From positions 3,534,001-3,598,000 of the forward strand of contig NZ_CP093341.1 of NCBI RefSeq assembly GCF_022637455.1: DNA of 64,000 nt, read 5' to 3'. Positions within the stretch are counted from its first letter, which is position 1. Each line of letters begins with the position of its first letter. The notes beneath the pieces are model-generated. The model was not told the DNA's origin and did not search any database. It saw nothing but the letters and a program-made list of their open reading frames with translations. The stretch comes from Lysobacter sp. S4-A87 (lineage in GTDB: Bacteria; Pseudomonadota; Gammaproteobacteria; Xanthomonadales; Xanthomonadaceae). Below, piece by piece: positions 1 to 8,982 of the stretch. A program made the position numbers and the translations under genes.

Positions 1-95
1 GAGCCAAACAGTTCGCCCTTGCCGCCGAACGTGCCGGTGCCGAAGCTCAACGCGGGGACGCGAAAGCCGGAGTTGCCGAGAAAACGGTAGTCCAT
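1..95 (-). CDS. Aldo/keto reductase, N-terminal fragment (runs off the window start)
   Basis: Only the first 31 codons are present. They read MDYRFLGNSGFRVPALSFGT followed by GTFGGKGELFG, the typical first beta strand and glycine-rich start of aldo/keto reductases that act on sugars and aldehydes with NADPH. The start ATG is preceded by a CCAGGA ribosome-binding stretch. It lies 34 bp downstream of the SGNH hydrolase gene on the same strand, so the two are probably cotranscribed. The catalytic Asp/Tyr/Lys/His residues lie outside the window, so activity cannot be judged. Confidence 0.72.
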   Translation of the reverse strand, partial: MDYRFLGNSGFRVPALSFGTGTFGGKGELFG

Positions 96-129
96 CGTTG
101 CGATTCCTGGAGTCAGTGTGCGTGGAAAG

Positions 130-1422
130 TCAATGCGCGTAGTCTGCGGAAGCGGCGACCGCCGGTTCGTCGCCGAGCAGGGCACCCAGATCGATCGACT
201 CGGCCATCGCCTGGTAGCCGGCATCGCCGGGGTGCAGATGGTCGCCCGAGTCGTAGGCGGCCAGGAAACGCGCTGGGTGTGACGGGTCGCGGGTGACCTT
301 GTCGAAATCCAGCACCGCGTCGAATTCGCCGCTGTCGCGGATCCAGGCGTTGACGGCCTGGCGCACGCGCTCCTTGTCGGCGCCGTAGTAGCCGCGCATC
401 GGCGTGTCCTGCAGGGCGCCTTCAAACGGTGTCAGGGTCGCACCGACGATGCGCACGCCGCGTGTATGCGCCCGGGCGATCAGCTGGCGGTAGCCGGCGA
501 TCAGGTCCTCGGCGCGTGCGGCCGGGTCCGATGGCGCGAATGCCGTGCCGTTCCAGCCGATGTCGTTGATGCCGATGAAGACCACGGCCGCGGCCAGGCC
601 CGGCTGGGACAGCACGTCGCGCTCGAAGCGGGCCAGCGCATTGCTGCCCATCTTGTCCTGCAGCAGGCGCGCGCCGGAGATGCCGGCATTGAGCACGGCG
701 ACGTCCTGTCCGGCCAGGCGGCGGGCGAGGAAGTCGGGCCAGCGGCGGTTGTGGTCCACCGTCGACATGTTGCCGTCGGTGATCGAGTCGCCCAACGCCA
801 CCACGCTGCGCGTGCTCGGCGCGGCCTGCACCTGGATGGCCGACAGGAACACGCGCGTGCTCAACGTCGTCTCGGCTTTGATCGCCGACGCAGCGGTCTG
901 GTCGCCAGCACCGACGTAGGTGGTCTGGCGCGCGTCCCAGTGGAACGTCGCCGGCGGCGTCGGCTCGGGCAGGTAGAGGCTGACCGCGACATCGCCCAGT
1001 GCCGGCACGTCCAGGTCGACCGGATCGCTGAGCATCGGCGCACCCGGTGGAATGGTCACCGAGATCTTTCCGCCGAAGGTAAGCGGCCGATCGCTGGCGG
1101 CGACGATGCGGCCTGCGGACGCGCTGCCTGCGATGCGTGCCGCGCCGATCCGCAACGGCTGCGTGCCGTATTCGTTCGACAGCAACACGCGCACACGGCG
1201 TCCGCCGATGCTGACGCGTGCGGTCTGCCGCACGGTCTGGTTCCATAGGTTGTAGGGGACGTTGGTCGGCAGCACGAAGTCGCCGGCCCAGAGCGGTTGC
1301 GGGCTGGCCGTCCAGGTCGTGGCCCAGGTTGTCGGTGCATCGGCAGTCGATTGCGCCGGCGCGATACCGGACGCTGCCATCAGCAGGGTGGCCAGCACGG
1401 TGCGGGAAACAAGGGGATTCAT
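130..1422 (-). CDS. Secreted SGNH/GDSL-type hydrolase
   Basis: A 430-residue exported esterase/lipase-type hydrolase. Residues 1-23 form a signal peptide ending near APAQS. An N-terminal beta-rich module (about 30-200) precedes the SGNH domain. The family blocks are clear: GDSITDG at 211-217 with nucleophile Ser213, GISG at 247-250, GINDIG at 284-289 with Asn286, and DHLHPGD with Asp394 and His397. This module order is common in GDSL enzymes that deacetylate plant or microbial polysaccharides, but the substrate cannot be read from sequence. The ATG at 1422 has AAGGA ten bases upstream and is preferred over an in-frame TTG nine bases earlier. It sits between an MFS transporter (39 bp upstream) and an aldo/keto reductase, which suggests an uptake-and-modification operon under the divergent LysR gene. 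Confidence 0.88.
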   Translation of the reverse strand: MNPLVSRTVLATLLMAASGIAPAQSTADAPTTWATTWTASPQPLWAGDFVLPTNVPYNLWNQTVRQTARVSIGGRRVRVLLSNEYGTQPLRIGAARIAGSASAGRIVAASDRPLTFGGKISVTIPPGAPMLSDPVDLDVPALGDVAVSLYLPEPTPPATFHWDARQTTYVGAGDQTAASAIKAETTLSTRVFLSAIQVQAAPSTRSVVALGDSITDGNMSTVDHNRRWPDFLARRLAGQDVAVLNAGISGARLLQDKMGSNALARFERDVLSQPGLAAAVVFIGINDIGWNGTAFAPSDPAARAEDLIAGYRQLIARAHTRGVRIVGATLTPFEGALQDTPMRGYYGADKERVRQAVNAWIRDSGEFDAVLDFDKVTRDPSHPARFLAAYDSGDHLHPGDAGYQAMAESIDLGALLGDEPAVAASADYAH

Positions 1423-1461
1423 GACACGCAATTCCTTCGCGAGTGGATGGATACAGCGGAT

Positions 1462-2706
1462 TCAGGGGCGCTCGGGCACGCAGCCGGTGGGCAGCTGCGC
1501 GCTGCGTTCGTGCGCGCTTTCCAGGCGCACGCTCCACAGCGCGACGGCCAGGCCGGCCACGGTCACGACTGCTGCCGCCCATGTCACTGCTTGCAGGCCC
1601 GGGCCACGTTCGATGACAACGCCACCGAGCCAGGCGCCCATGGCATTGCCAAGGTTGAAGGCGGCGATGTTGAAGCTCGAGGCGAGGTTCTGGCCGGCAC
1701 CCGATGCATGGCGCAGCACGCGCAGCTGCAAGGGCGAGACCGTGGCGAACGCAGCGATGCCGAGCGCGGTGATGAAGGCGACGATGGCGAACTGGTTGTG
1801 CAGCGCGAAGCTCATCAACGCCAGCACGATGGCCAGCGCAGCCAGCGTGCCCAGCAGCGCCGGTGTCGGCTTGCGGTCGGCGAGATGGCCGCCGAGCAGG
1901 TTGCCCACGACCATGCCGGCACCGAACAGCAGCAGGATCGGCGACACCGCCGCTTCGGAGAATCCGGCAATGCCGGTCAGCAACGGCTGGATGTAGGTGA
2001 TCACGACGAACACACCGGCGAAGCCGAGCATCGTCATCAGCAGGCCAAGCAGGACCTGCGGACGCACGATCGTGCGCAGCTCGTCGCGTACCGCCACCGG
2101 CGCCTGCTGGTCGCGACTGCGCGGCACCAGCAGCGCGATCACCAGCAGCGAAGCGACACCGACCACGCTCATCGCCCAGAAAGTGGACCGCCAGCCCAGG
2201 TGCAGTCCGAGCCAGGCGCCAGCCGGCATGCCCAGCAGCGTTGCCAGGGTCAGGCCGGAGAACATGATGGAAATCGCCGAGGCCTTGCGGTCGGCCGGCA
2301 CCAGGCCGGTGGCCACCACCGCGCCAACACCGAAGAAGGTGCCGTGCGTCAGCGAAGTCAGCACGCGTGCGGCCATCAGCGTGGTGTAGTCCGGCGCCAG
2401 CGCGCAGGCCGCATTGCCGATCGTGTAGATCGCCATCAGCGCCAGCAGCACCGCCTTGCGCGGCATGCGGCGGGTCAACAGGGTCAGGATCGGGGCGCCG
2501 ACGAACACGCCCAGCGCGTAGCCCGACACCAGCATGCCGGCGGCGGCGATCGAGACCTGCAGGTCGGCCGCGACCTGCAGCAGCAGGCCCATGATCACGA
2601 ACTCGGCGCAGCCAATGCCGAACGAACCGGCGGTCAGGGCATACAGCGCCACCGGCATCCGGTTGGAGGAGGGGGCGGGTAGGGATGGGGCGGAGGCGAG
2701 GGCCAT
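1462..2706 (-). CDS. MFS transporter, DHA1 (AraJ/YdhP-like) family
   Basis: A 414-residue inner-membrane protein with about twelve hydrophobic segments and no signal peptide. The start (ALYALTAGSFGIGCAEFVIM) matches the GxxxAEF signature of the DHA1 group that exports arabinose, purine nucleosides or drugs. A second family sign is the loop between helices 2 and 3 (LLTRRMPRKAVLL). The substrate is unknown. It is the first gene of a leftward unit that continues with the SGNH hydrolase and the aldo/keto reductase. It is divergent from a LysR regulator, a layout typical of efflux pumps controlled by their neighbour. Confidence 0.88.
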   Translation of the reverse strand: MALASAPSLPAPSSNRMPVALYALTAGSFGIGCAEFVIMGLLLQVAADLQVSIAAAGMLVSGYALGVFVGAPILTLLTRRMPRKAVLLALMAIYTIGNAACALAPDYTTLMAARVLTSLTHGTFFGVGAVVATGLVPADRKASAISIMFSGLTLATLLGMPAGAWLGLHLGWRSTFWAMSVVGVASLLVIALLVPRSRDQQAPVAVRDELRTIVRPQVLLGLLMTMLGFAGVFVVITYIQPLLTGIAGFSEAAVSPILLLFGAGMVVGNLLGGHLADRKPTPALLGTLAALAIVLALMSFALHNQFAIVAFITALGIAAFATVSPLQLRVLRHASGAGQNLASSFNIAAFNLGNAMGAWLGGVVIERGPGLQAVTWAAAVVTVAGLAVALWSVRLESAHERSAQLPTGCVPERP

Positions 2707-2787
2707 GATGCGACGTCCACTCTTAAAGAGAAGGTGCGCAGGCTAGGCCGTTGCATATTCTTACGAAACCGCCAATATGGCTAATCA

Positions 2788-2800
2788 GTTTCAATGAAAC
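2788..2800. promoter_or_regulatory. Probable LysR operator dyad between MFS and lysR genes
   Basis: GTTTCA-A-TGAAAC is a perfect 6-1-6 inverted repeat. It is extended imperfectly by ATCA on the left and TTGAT on the right. It lies 11 bp before the lysR start codon in the only intergenic space shared by the divergent MFS operon. LysR proteins usually bind such dyads to repress themselves and activate the neighbour. This assignment is inference from position and symmetry. Confidence 0.5.
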
Positions 2801-2811
2801 GTTGATAATCC

Positions 2812-3717
2812 ATGGATCGCATCGGCGATATCGGCCTTTTCCTGCGCGTGCTCGACCTGGGCTCGATCAGCGCCGCCGCCCGCAGCCTCGACCTGTCGGT
2901 CGCCGTGGCCAGCCAGCGCCTCAAGCGGCTCGAGCGCGACCTCGGCGTGCCCCTACTGCACCGGACCACGCGCCGCCTGCACGCCACGCCTGAGGGCGCC
3001 GCGCTGGCCGAGCAGGGGCGGGCGCTGGTCGAGGACCTGGAGACCCTCACCAGCAGCCTGGGGCTGGGAGGCAGCGAGATCACCGGCACGCTGCGGGTGA
3101 CGACCTCGGCCTCGTTCGGGCGGCTGTACGTGTCGCCCCTGGTACCCGAGTTCCTCGAACGCCATCCGCGGGTGCGGCTCAGCCTCAATCTCAATGACCA
3201 GATGGTCGACCTGGTCAGCTCCGGCTTCGACCTGGCGATCCGCATAGGAGAACTCGCCGACTCCAACCTGGTCGCGCGCCGGCTGGCGCCGAATCGACGC
3301 GTGCTGTGCGCATCGCCCGCATATCTGCGCCGCCACGGCACGCCGCGCACCCCGCAGGAACTGGCCGAACACGACTGCGTGATGCTGGTCGGCAGCCAGG
3401 GACGACAGGACGTGTGGCGGATGAGTGACGGTGCCGGCGGCGAAGTCGCGGTGCGCGTGCACGGCCGCATCGAAAGCAACTACGGCGAAGTCGTGCGCGA
3501 TGCCGCCGTTGCCGGTCTCGGCATCGCCCTGCATTCGACCTGGCATGCGTCCGATGACCTGCGCAGCGGTCGCCTGCAGGTCGTGCTGGCCGACTATCCG
3601 GTGTCCGAGACCGGCATCTACGCGGTGATGCCGCAGCGCCGGCTGGTTCCACCGCGCGTGCGCGCGTTCGTCGACTTCATGGACGAGCGGCTGGCGCAGG
3701 TGTTGCCGCGGGATTGA
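2812..3717 (+). CDS. LysR-family transcriptional regulator
   Basis: A 301-residue LysR-type regulator. Residues 1-60 form the winged helix-turn-helix (FLRVLDLGSISAAARSLDLS, then ASQRLKRLERDLGVPLLHRT), and residues about 90-295 form the periplasmic-binding-like effector domain. The layout, including RVTTSASFGRLYVSPLVPEF, fits the DmlR/CrgA-like subgroup. It is divergent from the MFS/SGNH/aldo-keto reductase operon, with a dyad in the shared promoter, so it is the likely regulator of that unit. The effector is unknown. The ATG at 2812 starts the conserved helix-turn-helix at the expected distance. Confidence 0.92.
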   Translation: MDRIGDIGLFLRVLDLGSISAAARSLDLSVAVASQRLKRLERDLGVPLLHRTTRRLHATPEGAALAEQGRALVEDLETLTSSLGLGGSEITGTLRVTTSASFGRLYVSPLVPEFLERHPRVRLSLNLNDQMVDLVSSGFDLAIRIGELADSNLVARRLAPNRRVLCASPAYLRRHGTPRTPQELAEHDCVMLVGSQGRQDVWRMSDGAGGEVAVRVHGRIESNYGEVVRDAAVAGLGIALHSTWHASDDLRSGRLQVVLADYPVSETGIYAVMPQRRLVPPRVRAFVDFMDERLAQVLPRD

Positions 3718-3747
3718 CGGGCAACCGCGGCATGCGCACGCCGCGGC

Positions 3748-4539
3748 TCAATCGAACGCAAACGCGTCCAGCGACAACGTGCCCAGCTGGTGCGAACGAT
3801 GGATCGTGCGCACGGCGGGCGTGTCGCCGGCGGCGCCGAGCGCGACGAACAGCGGCATCAGGTGTTCGACCGTGGGATGCGCGTGATGTGCGTGCGGCGC
3901 GCGCCGTTGCCAGTCCAGCAGTGCCGGCCAGTCGTGCGCCGACAGCATCGTGTGCATCCAGTCGCCGAACTCCTGCGCCCATGGCGCCAGCGGTGCCTGC
4001 GGATGATTCCAGTCGAGGTCGCCGAGGTTGTGCACGAAGCCGCCCGATCCGATCACCAGCACGCCTTCGTCGCGCAGCGGCGCCAGCGCCTGGCCCAGCG
4101 CGTAGTGCTGCGCCGCATCGCCGTGCGGCATCACCGAGACCGGAACCACCGGCACGTCGGCGTCGGGATACATGCGCAGCATCGGCACCCAGACGCCATG
4201 GTCGAGGCCGTGGTTCTCGCGTACGCGCGGATTGAGCCCGGCATCGGCAAGGCGCTGTGCAATCTGTTCTGCCAAGTCGGGCGCGCCCGGAGCCGGGTAG
4301 CGGATCTGGTACAGCGCTTCGGGAAAGCCGCCGAAGTCATGCACCGTGTGCGGCTGGATATGCCCGCCCACCATCGGCCGGTCGGTCATGAAATGCGCCG
4401 AGACGACCACGACCGCCCTCGGCCACGGCAGCTGTCGCCCGAGGCCGTCGAGGAAGCGGCCGGCCGGTGAATCCTCCACGGCCAGCATCGGCGAGCCGTG
4501 GGAGAGGAACAGGGTCGGAAGGCGGGTAGGGACGTCCAT
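3748..4539 (-). CDS. LigB/YgiD-type extradiol ring-cleavage dioxygenase
   Basis: A 263-residue class III extradiol dioxygenase of the 4,5-DOPA dioxygenase (YgiD) group, a metalloenzyme that opens catechol rings. Metal-ligand regions are visible: LFLSHGSPMLAVED near the start, VVVSAHFM about 35 residues later, GSGGFVHNL near residue 160, and PTVEHLMPLF near residue 220. I chose the ATG at 4539 because it puts PTLFLSHGSP at the family's N-terminus and gives the usual length. In-frame ATGs at 4581 and 4614 would add an unconserved Ala/Arg-rich leader. No strong ribosome-binding site marks any of them. It is divergent from the prpD-like gene. Confidence 0.85.
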   Translation of the reverse strand: MDVPTRLPTLFLSHGSPMLAVEDSPAGRFLDGLGRQLPWPRAVVVVSAHFMTDRPMVGGHIQPHTVHDFGGFPEALYQIRYPAPGAPDLAEQIAQRLADAGLNPRVRENHGLDHGVWVPMLRMYPDADVPVVPVSVMPHGDAAQHYALGQALAPLRDEGVLVIGSGGFVHNLGDLDWNHPQAPLAPWAQEFGDWMHTMLSAHDWPALLDWQRRAPHAHHAHPTVEHLMPLFVALGAAGDTPAVRTIHRSHQLGTLSLDAFAFD

Positions 4540-4701
4540 GGATAAAGGGTGGGCCTGCGGCGCGGCTTTTCCAAGCGCCATGGGCGTGCCGGTGCGTTCC
4601 GTTGCCACCGGCAATGGCGCCGGTACCTCACATCGAGGCCACCGGTGCCCCTCGACAATGCGCGGAGCCTTGCCACGTTGCCACGTTCAACGGGACCCGC
4701 C

Positions 4702-6165
4702 ATGAGCCATGCCGACCTGCGTTCCGCTGTCCGTCCGCCGCCCGATGCGGCGATGGCGGACATCGCCGACTACGTCGTCGATTACCGCATCGATTCGCAG
4801 GAGGCCTACGACACCGCGCGCCATATGCTGCTCGACTCGCTGGCCTGCGCCGCGCTGGCAATGGATCACCCCGAATGCGTCAGGCACCTGGGGCCACTGG
4901 TCCCGGGCGCGGTGCTGGCGGGCGGCGCACGCGTGCCGTTCACCGCGCACGAGCTCGACCCGGTCCAGGCCGCGTACAACATCGGCGTGCAGATCCGCTG
5001 GCTCGACTTCAACGACACCTGGCTGGCGGCCGAGTGGGGGCATCCGTCGGACAACCTCGGGTCGATCCTGGCGGTGGCCGACTACCTCGGGCGCAAGGCG
5101 CAGGCCGGGGGCGGCCAGGCAATGACCGTGCGCGACGTACTCGGCCATGCCATCAAGGCGCACGAGATCCAGGGCTGCTACGCGCTGAAGAATTCCTTCA
5201 ACCGCGTCGGCCTCGATCACGTGATCCTGGTACGGCTGGCGTCGACGGCGGTGGCCACGGCGATGTTCGGCGGCGGCAAGGAACAGATCATCACCGCCAT
5301 CTCGCAAAGCTGGATCGACAACGGCGTGCTGCGCACCTATCGGCATGCGCCCAACACCGGGCCGCGCAAAAGCTGGGCCGCAGGCGATGCCTGCCGTCGT
5401 GCGGTGACCCACGCGCTCAATGCGGTCAAGGGCGAGGTCGGCTACCCGAGCGCATTGAGTGCGCCGACCTGGGGCTTCCAGGACGTTGCCTTCAAGGGCC
5501 AGCCGTTCGAGTTCGAGCGGTCGTTCGGCAGCTACGTGATGGAGAACATCCTGTTCAAGATCAGCTATCCGGCCGAGTTCCATGCGCAGACCGCGGTCGA
5601 GTGCGCGATGCGCCTGCACGAACAGATCGGGCGCCGGATCGAAGCCGAAGGCGTGGATGCAATCGAGTCGATCGTCATCCAGACCCAGGAGGCGGCGATG
5701 CGCATCATCGACAAGACCGGTCCGCTGGCGAACTACGCCGACCGCGACCATTGCATCCAGTACATGGTCGCCGTGCCGCTGCTGTTGGGCCGGCTTCGTG
5801 CCGATGACTATGGCGATGCAGTGGCAGCAGACCCGCGCATCGACGCGCTGCGCGAGAGGATGCGGGTGGAGGAGGATCCGCGTTTCACCCGCGATTATTT
5901 CGATCCCGACAGACGGTATATCGGCAATTCCGTTCAGGTTTTCTTCAAGGACGGAACGCAGAGCGAGAAGATCGCCGTCGATTATCCGGTCGGCCACCGC
6001 CGTCGACGCGGTGAGGGTATTCCGCTGCTGATGGCCAAGTTTGAAGCGGCGGTGGCGGCAAAACTGCCGAAAAGGCAGAGCGACGAACTGCTCGCGCTGG
6101 TGGCCGACCCGGAACGGCTGCTGGCCCAGCCGGTCACCCGGCTGATGGACGGCCTTCGTTGCTGA
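4702..6165 (+). CDS. prpD: MmgE/PrpD family 2-methylcitrate dehydratase
   Basis: A 487-residue cytoplasmic enzyme of the MmgE/PrpD family. It dehydrates 2-methylcitrate to 2-methyl-cis-aconitate in the propionate-degrading methylcitrate cycle. The stretch IRWLDFNDTWLAAEWGHPSD (about residues 97-116) contains the conserved D-x-ND-T motif, and SYPAEFHAQTAVE near residue 290 is also typical. The ATG at 4702 removes a 51-residue unconserved leader. No prpB, prpC, acnD or prpR lies in the window, so the gene is an orphan here. The rest of the cycle may be elsewhere, or the enzyme may act on a related substrate. Confidence 0.85.
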   Translation: MSHADLRSAVRPPPDAAMADIADYVVDYRIDSQEAYDTARHMLLDSLACAALAMDHPECVRHLGPLVPGAVLAGGARVPFTAHELDPVQAAYNIGVQIRWLDFNDTWLAAEWGHPSDNLGSILAVADYLGRKAQAGGGQAMTVRDVLGHAIKAHEIQGCYALKNSFNRVGLDHVILVRLASTAVATAMFGGGKEQIITAISQSWIDNGVLRTYRHAPNTGPRKSWAAGDACRRAVTHALNAVKGEVGYPSALSAPTWGFQDVAFKGQPFEFERSFGSYVMENILFKISYPAEFHAQTAVECAMRLHEQIGRRIEAEGVDAIESIVIQTQEAAMRIIDKTGPLANYADRDHCIQYMVAVPLLLGRLRADDYGDAVAADPRIDALRERMRVEEDPRFTRDYFDPDRRYIGNSVQVFFKDGTQSEKIAVDYPVGHRRRRGEGIPLLMAKFEAAVAAKLPKRQSDELLALVADPERLLAQPVTRLMDGLRC

Positions 6166-6340
6166 ATCCCGCCCATTTGCCGGACGTTGGCACGGGAACT
6201 TCCGGGTTTGTTAGATCACCGTTAACACGGCTTTCACATAGGCAAACTTAACCTCCGCCCCGATGGCGTCGTCTGGCGGCCGTCCTAAGTGGGAACCTCG
6301 CAGACGCTGTTTCCGTTTTTATGATCAAGGAGCTGGATAT

Positions 6341-7444
6341 ATGAATAAGAAACTCCTCTGCGCCGCCCTGCTGGGTGGTCTGAGTCTGGCCCAGGCTGCC
6401 AATGCGCAGGAATTCGATGATCGCTGGTACCTGACCGGTGCTGCCGGCATGAACATCCAGGACAACGATCGCGGCACGCGCAATGCGCCGTTCGCTTCGC
6501 TCGGCGTCGGCAAGTTCCTTAATCAGAACTGGTCGATCGACGGCGAACTGAACTACCAGAATCCGAACATGGACGACAACCAGGATCTCAACTGGAGCCA
6601 GTACGGAATTTCGTTCGACGGTCGTTATCACTTCACCCAGGAAGGTCGCAACTGGGCGCCGTACATCCTGATGGGCCTGGGCTACCAGCAGTCCGAGCAG
6701 GAGTACGACAACTTCCCGAACCCGAACTCGCCGGTACAGCGTGACGAAGGCAACTTCGCCGCCAAGGTCGGTCTGGGTATCCAGAGCGCCCTGTACGGCA
6801 AGCGCGCTGCGATCCGCACCGAACTGGCCTACCGTGCCGACTTCGACGACAGCGACTTCAGCACCAATGCAAGCGGTGCGCCGCTCGACAACGACTCCTG
6901 GTACGGCGATCTGCTGGCTTCGGTCGGCGTCGTGATTCCGCTGGGTCCGCCGGTCGTTGCCGCCCCGCCGGCTCCGGCTGCGCCGAGCTGCGCAGACCTG
7001 GATGACGACGGTGACGGCGTCAACAACTGCGACGACAAGTGCCCGGGTTCGCAGGCCGGCCAGACCATCGGTCCGGACGGTTGCCCGGTGCCGGTGTCGA
7101 TCGACCTGAAGGGCGTGAACTTCGACTTCGACAAGGCCACGCTGCGTCCGGATGCAGTCTCGATCCTCTCCGAGGCCACCGAGATCCTGAAGCGTTATCC
7201 GGAGCTGAAAGTCGAAGTCGCCGGTCACACCGACCAGTGCGGCAAGGACGCGTACAACCAGAAGCTGTCGGAGCGTCGCGCCACCACGGTGTACGACTAC
7301 CTGACCAGCAACGGTGTGGACGCCGCGCGTCTGGTGGGCCCGATCGGTTACGGCGAGAGCCGCCCGCTCGAGGACATGGGCCAGGCATTCCCGGCCTGCA
7401 AGAGCGAGAAGAACCGTCGTACCGAGCTGAACGTGCAGAACTAA
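6341..7444 (+). CDS. OmpA-family outer-membrane protein, first tandem copy
   Basis: A 367-residue outer-membrane protein. A signal peptide (MNKKLLCAALLGGLSLAQAA) ends near NAQEFDD. An eight-strand beta-barrel follows to about residue 205, then an Ala/Pro linker. Next comes a thrombospondin type-3-like acidic calcium-binding repeat (DLDDDGDGVNNCDDKCPGSQ), and last the OmpA peptidoglycan-binding domain (VNFDFDKATLRP through GHTDQCGKDAYNQKLSERRA). It anchors the outer membrane to peptidoglycan. AAGGAG sits nine bases before the ATG. The second copy follows after a terminator, and the 3' half is nearly identical to it at the DNA level. Confidence 0.95.
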   Translation: MNKKLLCAALLGGLSLAQAANAQEFDDRWYLTGAAGMNIQDNDRGTRNAPFASLGVGKFLNQNWSIDGELNYQNPNMDDNQDLNWSQYGISFDGRYHFTQEGRNWAPYILMGLGYQQSEQEYDNFPNPNSPVQRDEGNFAAKVGLGIQSALYGKRAAIRTELAYRADFDDSDFSTNASGAPLDNDSWYGDLLASVGVVIPLGPPVVAAPPAPAAPSCADLDDDGDGVNNCDDKCPGSQAGQTIGPDGCPVPVSIDLKGVNFDFDKATLRPDAVSILSEATEILKRYPELKVEVAGHTDQCGKDAYNQKLSERRATTVYDYLTSNGVDAARLVGPIGYGESRPLEDMGQAFPACKSEKNRRTELNVQN

Positions 7445-7512
7445 GCTCGCGACGCGGACTTCTCCGCAACGCAACTTCGAAGCCCGGCCTCGTGCCGGGC
7501 TTCGTCGTTGTG
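6980..7512 (+). repeat. Long direct repeat, copy 1 (ompA 3' half plus terminator)
   Basis: These 533 bases align without any gap to 8318-8850 (offset 1338). The first 230 bases are identical. Scattered differences follow, mostly in the last 100 bases of coding sequence, and the terminator region is again almost identical. The 5' halves of the two genes are much more divergent. Confidence 0.92.
7479..7503 (+). terminator. Rho-independent-type terminator after first ompA copy
   Basis: GAAGCCCGGC-CTCGT-GCCGGGCTTC forms a perfect 10-bp stem with a 5-base loop, followed by a T-containing GTCGTTGTG tail. It lies 35 bp after the stop codon. Confidence 0.75.
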
Positions 7513-7702
7513 AGGGTTTGGCTTAGCAGACTTTTTCCCGAAAAAACGTTAACCAGTATTAACAAATACAATGGCAGTGTATGATCGCCGCCGTCAGTGA
7601 CCCCCTTGGCCCCCTCCAAGGCCGATTCAGCGACCGCAAAGTGCGCCTGCCTGCAGTACGCCTGTGTTTCCCACCCGTTTCTGACTGATCAAGGAGTGAC
7701 AG

Positions 7703-8782
7703 ATGAAGATCCGTTTGTTGAGCACCGCCCTGTTGGCCGGTCTGGCCGTTTCCCAGGTCGCCAGCGCCCAGGAATTCGATGACCGCTGGTACCTGACCGG
7801 CACCGCCGGCATGAACATCCAGGACAACGACCGCGGCACCCGCAATGCGCCGTTCGGTGCGCTGGGCGTCGGCAAGTTCCTCGACCCGAGCTGGTCGCTG
7901 GATGCCGAGCTCAACTACCAGAACCCGAACAACGACGCCAACCAGGACCTGCGCTGGAGCCAGTACGGCATTTCGTTCGACCTGCGCCGTCACTTCCTGG
8001 CCGAAGGCCGCAACTGGGCCCCGTACCTGCTGATGGGCCTGGGTTACCAGCAGTCGGAAGAAGAGTTCGACGCGAGCCCGAATCCGAACTCGCCGGGCCA
8101 GCGTGACGAGGGCAACCTCGCCGCCAAGGTCGGCGTCGGCCTGCAGACCGCCCTGGGCGAGCACGTGTCGCTGCGCACCGAAGTGGCCTACCGCGCCGAC
8201 TTCGACGACGCCAGCGTTGCAGCACCGAGCGAAGACTGGTTCGGCGACATGCTGGCTTCGGTCGGCGTCGTGGTCCCGCTGGGCCCGCCGCCGGTTGCTG
8301 CCGTGCCGGCTCCGGCCGCGCCGAGCTGCGCAGACCTGGATGACGACGGTGACGGCGTCAACAACTGCGACGACAAGTGCCCGGGTTCGCAGGCCGGCCA
8401 GACCATCGGTCCGGACGGTTGCCCGGTGCCGGTGTCGATCGACCTGAAGGGCGTGAACTTCGACTTCGACAAGGCCACGCTGCGTCCGGATGCAGTCTCG
8501 ATCCTCTCCGAGGCCACCGAGATCCTGAAGCGTTATCCGGAGCTGAAGGTCGAAGTCGCCGGTCACACCGACCTGTGCGGCAAGGACGCGTACAACCAGA
8601 AGCTGTCGGAGCGTCGCGCCAGCACGGTGTACGACTACCTGACCAGCAATGGTGTGGACGCCGCACGCCTGGTGGGCCCGATCGGTTACGGCGAGAGCCG
8701 TCCGCTGGAGCCGACCGAGCAGACCATGCCGGCCTGCAAGAACGAGAAGAACCGCCGTACCGAGCTGAACGTGCAGAACTAA
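7703..8782 (+). CDS. OmpA-family outer-membrane protein, second tandem copy
   Basis: A 359-residue paralogue of the upstream gene with the same architecture: signal peptide (cut near ASAQEFDD), beta-barrel, acidic TSP3-like repeat, and C-terminal OmpA domain (GHTDLCGKDAYNQKLSERRA). It is eight residues shorter, mainly in barrel loops and in the stretch after residue 180. AAGGAG precedes the ATG by seven bases. It has its own upstream region (7513-7702), which includes an AT-rich stretch around 7540-7585 with TTAACC/TTAAC direct repeats and a TATGAT hexamer, so it is probably transcribed separately. Having two barrels with one shared anchor suggests paralogues specialised in surface loops. Confidence 0.95.
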   Translation: MKIRLLSTALLAGLAVSQVASAQEFDDRWYLTGTAGMNIQDNDRGTRNAPFGALGVGKFLDPSWSLDAELNYQNPNNDANQDLRWSQYGISFDLRRHFLAEGRNWAPYLLMGLGYQQSEEEFDASPNPNSPGQRDEGNLAAKVGVGLQTALGEHVSLRTEVAYRADFDDASVAAPSEDWFGDMLASVGVVVPLGPPPVAAVPAPAAPSCADLDDDGDGVNNCDDKCPGSQAGQTIGPDGCPVPVSIDLKGVNFDFDKATLRPDAVSILSEATEILKRYPELKVEVAGHTDLCGKDAYNQKLSERRASTVYDYLTSNGVDAARLVGPIGYGESRPLEPTEQTMPACKNEKNRRTELNVQN

Positions 8783-8850
8783 GCTCGCGACGCGGAACTC
8801 TCCGTAACGCAACTTCGAAGCCCGGCCTCGTGCCGGGCTTCGTCGTTGTG
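8318..8850 (+). repeat. Long direct repeat, copy 2 (ompA 3' half plus terminator)
   Basis: Gap-free partner of 6980-7512. The first difference is at 8548 (G, against A at 7210). A cluster of differences lies in the codons after GYGESRP, where one copy reads LEDMGQAFPA and the other LEPTEQTMPA. Similarity continues through the terminator and stops abruptly after it. Confidence 0.92.
8817..8841 (+). terminator. Rho-independent-type terminator after second ompA copy
   Basis: Same 10-bp stem and CTCGT loop as the terminator of the first copy, and part of the shared repeat. Confidence 0.75.
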
Positions 8851-8899
8851 GCGTCCGTGATGCTCGCGTGATGCCGGTTTTTTCCGCCTTTTTTTGCGG

Positions 8900-8928
8900 T
8901 TGTCGCATCCGGCAGCCGCGCCTACACT
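8900..8928 (+). promoter_or_regulatory. Sigma70-like promoter
   Basis: TTGTCG and TACACT are separated by 17 bases and end 54 bp before the next start codon. A GCCTACACTGC core also occurs at 10411-10420 before the paralogous gene at 10451, so both paralogues may use the same kind of -10 element. Confidence 0.5.
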
Positions 8929-8982
8929 GCCGACGCAGCCCTGGAACGTCCGGTTCCCGGGACGAAAGGAAGGAGCCGTGCC

